7,480 nt of DNA from Spirochaetales bacterium (GTDB taxonomy: Bacteria; Spirochaetota; Spirochaetia; ARS1246). Of the stretch, positions 6,287 to 7,480 are shown in pieces. The stretch is taken from positions 1 to 7,480 of the forward strand of contig JABGPX010000606.1 of assembly GCA_018644745.1 (NCBI GenBank), in the 5' to 3' direction. A program made the position numbers and the translations under genes. Within the stretch, counting starts at the first letter, position 1; each line of letters opens with the position of its first letter. The notes under the pieces were generated by a model. It ran no database searches. It worked only from the letters and a program-made list of their open reading frames with translations, and was not told the DNA's origin.

Positions 6287-7480
6287 AGTCCCGCTCACCC
6301 AGCAGTATTTTGAGCTGCTTAATTTCGTTTACCAGCTTAGTGCGATCGAGATTCTGAAAACGCTTTGGCACCATCTGACGGCTTGTACACTCAAGCACGG
6401 CCACAAGATTCTGTAAATCTATTTCATGGGGATATGCTCCGGGTACAAAGTCGCGAATAGTTTCTGAGAGATCTTCCCGCGTGATGATAACCCGATTATC
6501 CATCGCCGCGTGAAACTTCGCCCGAATGAGTATTGATTCTATATCCGCACCTGAGAGTTCAAAGTGCAGCTTTTTGAAATGATCTGAGACGCTGAGCTTC
6601 TCGATTTTTAGTTTGAGTTTTTTTACAAGAGTGTTGAAGAGGTCTTCTTTGTCCTGAAGCGTTTCTGGATAGAACAGGGCAAGATGCTCCTCGGCCCGGC
6701 CCTGGCGTTTCAGGTCGATAGGTATGAGATCCGGCCGGCAGGTGATGAGAAACCATATGGTTTTTCCCCGATATTCCGTGTTTCCCATAAATGAAGCTAT
6801 CTGTGCAAATATGCGGTTACTGGTTCCCGAATCTCCTTGTTGGTGCCGGTCTCCGAGGAAAGCATCAGCTTCGTCGATCATGACACCTACCGGTGACATG
6901 GCTTTCAGAATATTCAGTGCCTTTTCGAGGTTGGCTTCGGTAACTCCCTGCCACTTAGACCGGAAATTCCTGAATTTCACAATCGGGATACCGATTTCTC
7001 CCGCGAAAGCGGTAACCATAAAGGATTTTCCTGTTCCGACAGGCCCTGCGATAAGATAGCCCATTGGCAGCACATCAAGACGTCCCTGTTTTATTGCCCG
7101 GGCGGCGCTTTTGAATCGTTTCTTCACGAACTCATGTCCTGAGACCATGGAAAGGTCATGCTCAGACTCGATGAACTCAAGCATTCCGGCGGCTTCGTTC
7201 TCGATGATCTCTTTTTTTCGATCTTTAAGGTAATCTAGGCTGATTGCTTTGTTCTCCTGGTATGATTCTGCGGCAATTTGGTTGAGATTTAGGAGATTCA
7301 AACCGCTTGTGATTTTTGCCATATGAGCCGGCGTCAGCCGGTTCTCGAGTAAAAGCGAGTTCTTTCGATCGAGGAACTCGAGGAAGCTCAAGCGTACTTT
7401 TTCATCCGGAATAGGAATGTTGGTCTTTACCGTGCTTGGTGATCGAACAAGCCTCGGGCTCAAATCTGACAGGTTTTCCG
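6285..7480 (-). CDS. Tandem AAA ATPase, Ycf46-like (5' end cut by window)
   Basis: The frame is open to the right edge, so this is a partial gene; about 397 residues are visible. Numbering here is from the in-frame TTG at 7463, which is probably internal. Residues 1-25 look like the end of a first AAA large domain (SPRLVR, then IPIPDEKVRL), followed by its helical lid (about 26-80) and a KKEIIE...GMLEFIE linker typical of Ycf46-like proteins. A complete second AAA module follows: Walker A GPVGTGKS (140-147), pore-loop region KWQGVTEANL (170-179), Walker B VGVMIDEAD (192-200), then DSGTSNRIF (211-219). Sensor 1 is TCRPD instead of TNRPD (Cys242 for Asn), and the arginine-finger region reads KRQGRAEEH (252-260). 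Lid motif SGADIES (304-310). Role and partner are unknown; galM is coupled downstream. Confidence 0.85.
   Translation of the reverse strand, partial: ENLSDLSPRLVRSPSTVKTNIPIPDEKVRLSFLEFLDRKNSLLLENRLTPAHMAKITSGLNLLNLNQIAAESYQENKAISLDYLKDRKKEIIENEAAGMLEFIESEHDLSMVSGHEFVKKRFKSAARAIKQGRLDVLPMGYLIAGPVGTGKSFMVTAFAGEIGIPIVKFRNFRSKWQGVTEANLEKALNILKAMSPVGVMIDEADAFLGDRHQQGDSGTSNRIFAQIASFMGNTEYRGKTIWFLITCRPDLIPIDLKRQGRAEEHLALFYPETLQDKEDLFNTLVKKLKLKIEKLSVSDHFKKLHFELSGADIESILIRAKFHAAMDNRVIITREDLSETIRDFVPGAYPHEIDLQNLVAVLECTSRQMVPKRFQNLDRTKLVNEIKQLKILLGERD

Noticed and set aside
7461..7463. TTG at 7463 as the true start of the AAA gene.
   Set aside because: The frame stays open to the window edge, upstream codons continue plausibly (ENLSD before SPRLVR), and no Shine-Dalgarno precedes it. 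The visible N-terminus also reads as the tail of another AAA domain. Treated as a partial gene.
1..7480. A defence island, biosynthetic cluster, mobile element or other new multi-gene system.
   Set aside because: Gene orientations change four times, there are no transposase, integrase, toxin-antitoxin, nuclease-effector or repeat-array signatures, and most genes are recognisable enzyme families on separate transcripts.

Overview
The window holds eight protein genes, two of them cut by the window edges, on a compact bacterial chromosome segment of moderate GC. I see no RNA gene, insertion sequence, phage gene, CRISPR array or long DNA repeat, and no gene-free stretch longer than about 240 bases. 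The gene families (a secreted PEGA-repeat protein, a DUF6765 protein, a GldA-like ABC ATPase, a Ycf46-like tandem AAA protein) suggest a free-living Gram-negative-type bacterium, perhaps Spirochaetota. That assignment rests on recalled family resemblance only; no marker gene is present.

Layout, left to right. Positions 1-485 (minus) hold the N-terminal part of an ABC-2 type exporter ATPase, starting at TTG, with its own sigma-70-like promoter (524-552). An intrinsic terminator (611-646, minus) separates it from a secreted protein with three tandem PEGA domains (665-1630, minus), which has a candidate promoter in a 236-bp divergent spacer. Across that spacer lies a class I SAM-dependent methyltransferase (1867-2586, plus). 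It converges on a DUF6765 protein (2602-3585, minus), whose all-helical-looking sequence carries an H-x3-D-x3-H motif like that of zinc-dependent phospholipase C / P1 nuclease enzymes. Divergent from it is a HAD phosphatase of the pyrimidine 5'-nucleotidase / phosphoglycolate phosphatase type (3652-4299, plus).

The right half is a minus-strand cluster read from the right edge leftwards. A large AAA protein (6285 to beyond 7480) shows the end of one AAA module, its lid, and a complete second AAA module. Next is aldose 1-epimerase (5244-6275), whose Shine-Dalgarno sequence overlaps the AAA stop codon. After a 96-bp gap comes a metallo-beta-lactamase-fold hydrolase (4302-5147), which ends two bases from the HAD stop codon.

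How the genes work together is mostly unclear. The HAD phosphatase, mutarotase and MBL hydrolase look like ordinary metabolic or housekeeping enzymes, and the PEGA protein belongs to the cell envelope. I do not see a convincing new multi-gene system. The least understood items are the Ycf46-like AAA protein coupled to a sugar mutarotase, the DUF6765 protein with its apparent metal site, and the two divergent genes at 3585/3652 that both lack a Shine-Dalgarno sequence.
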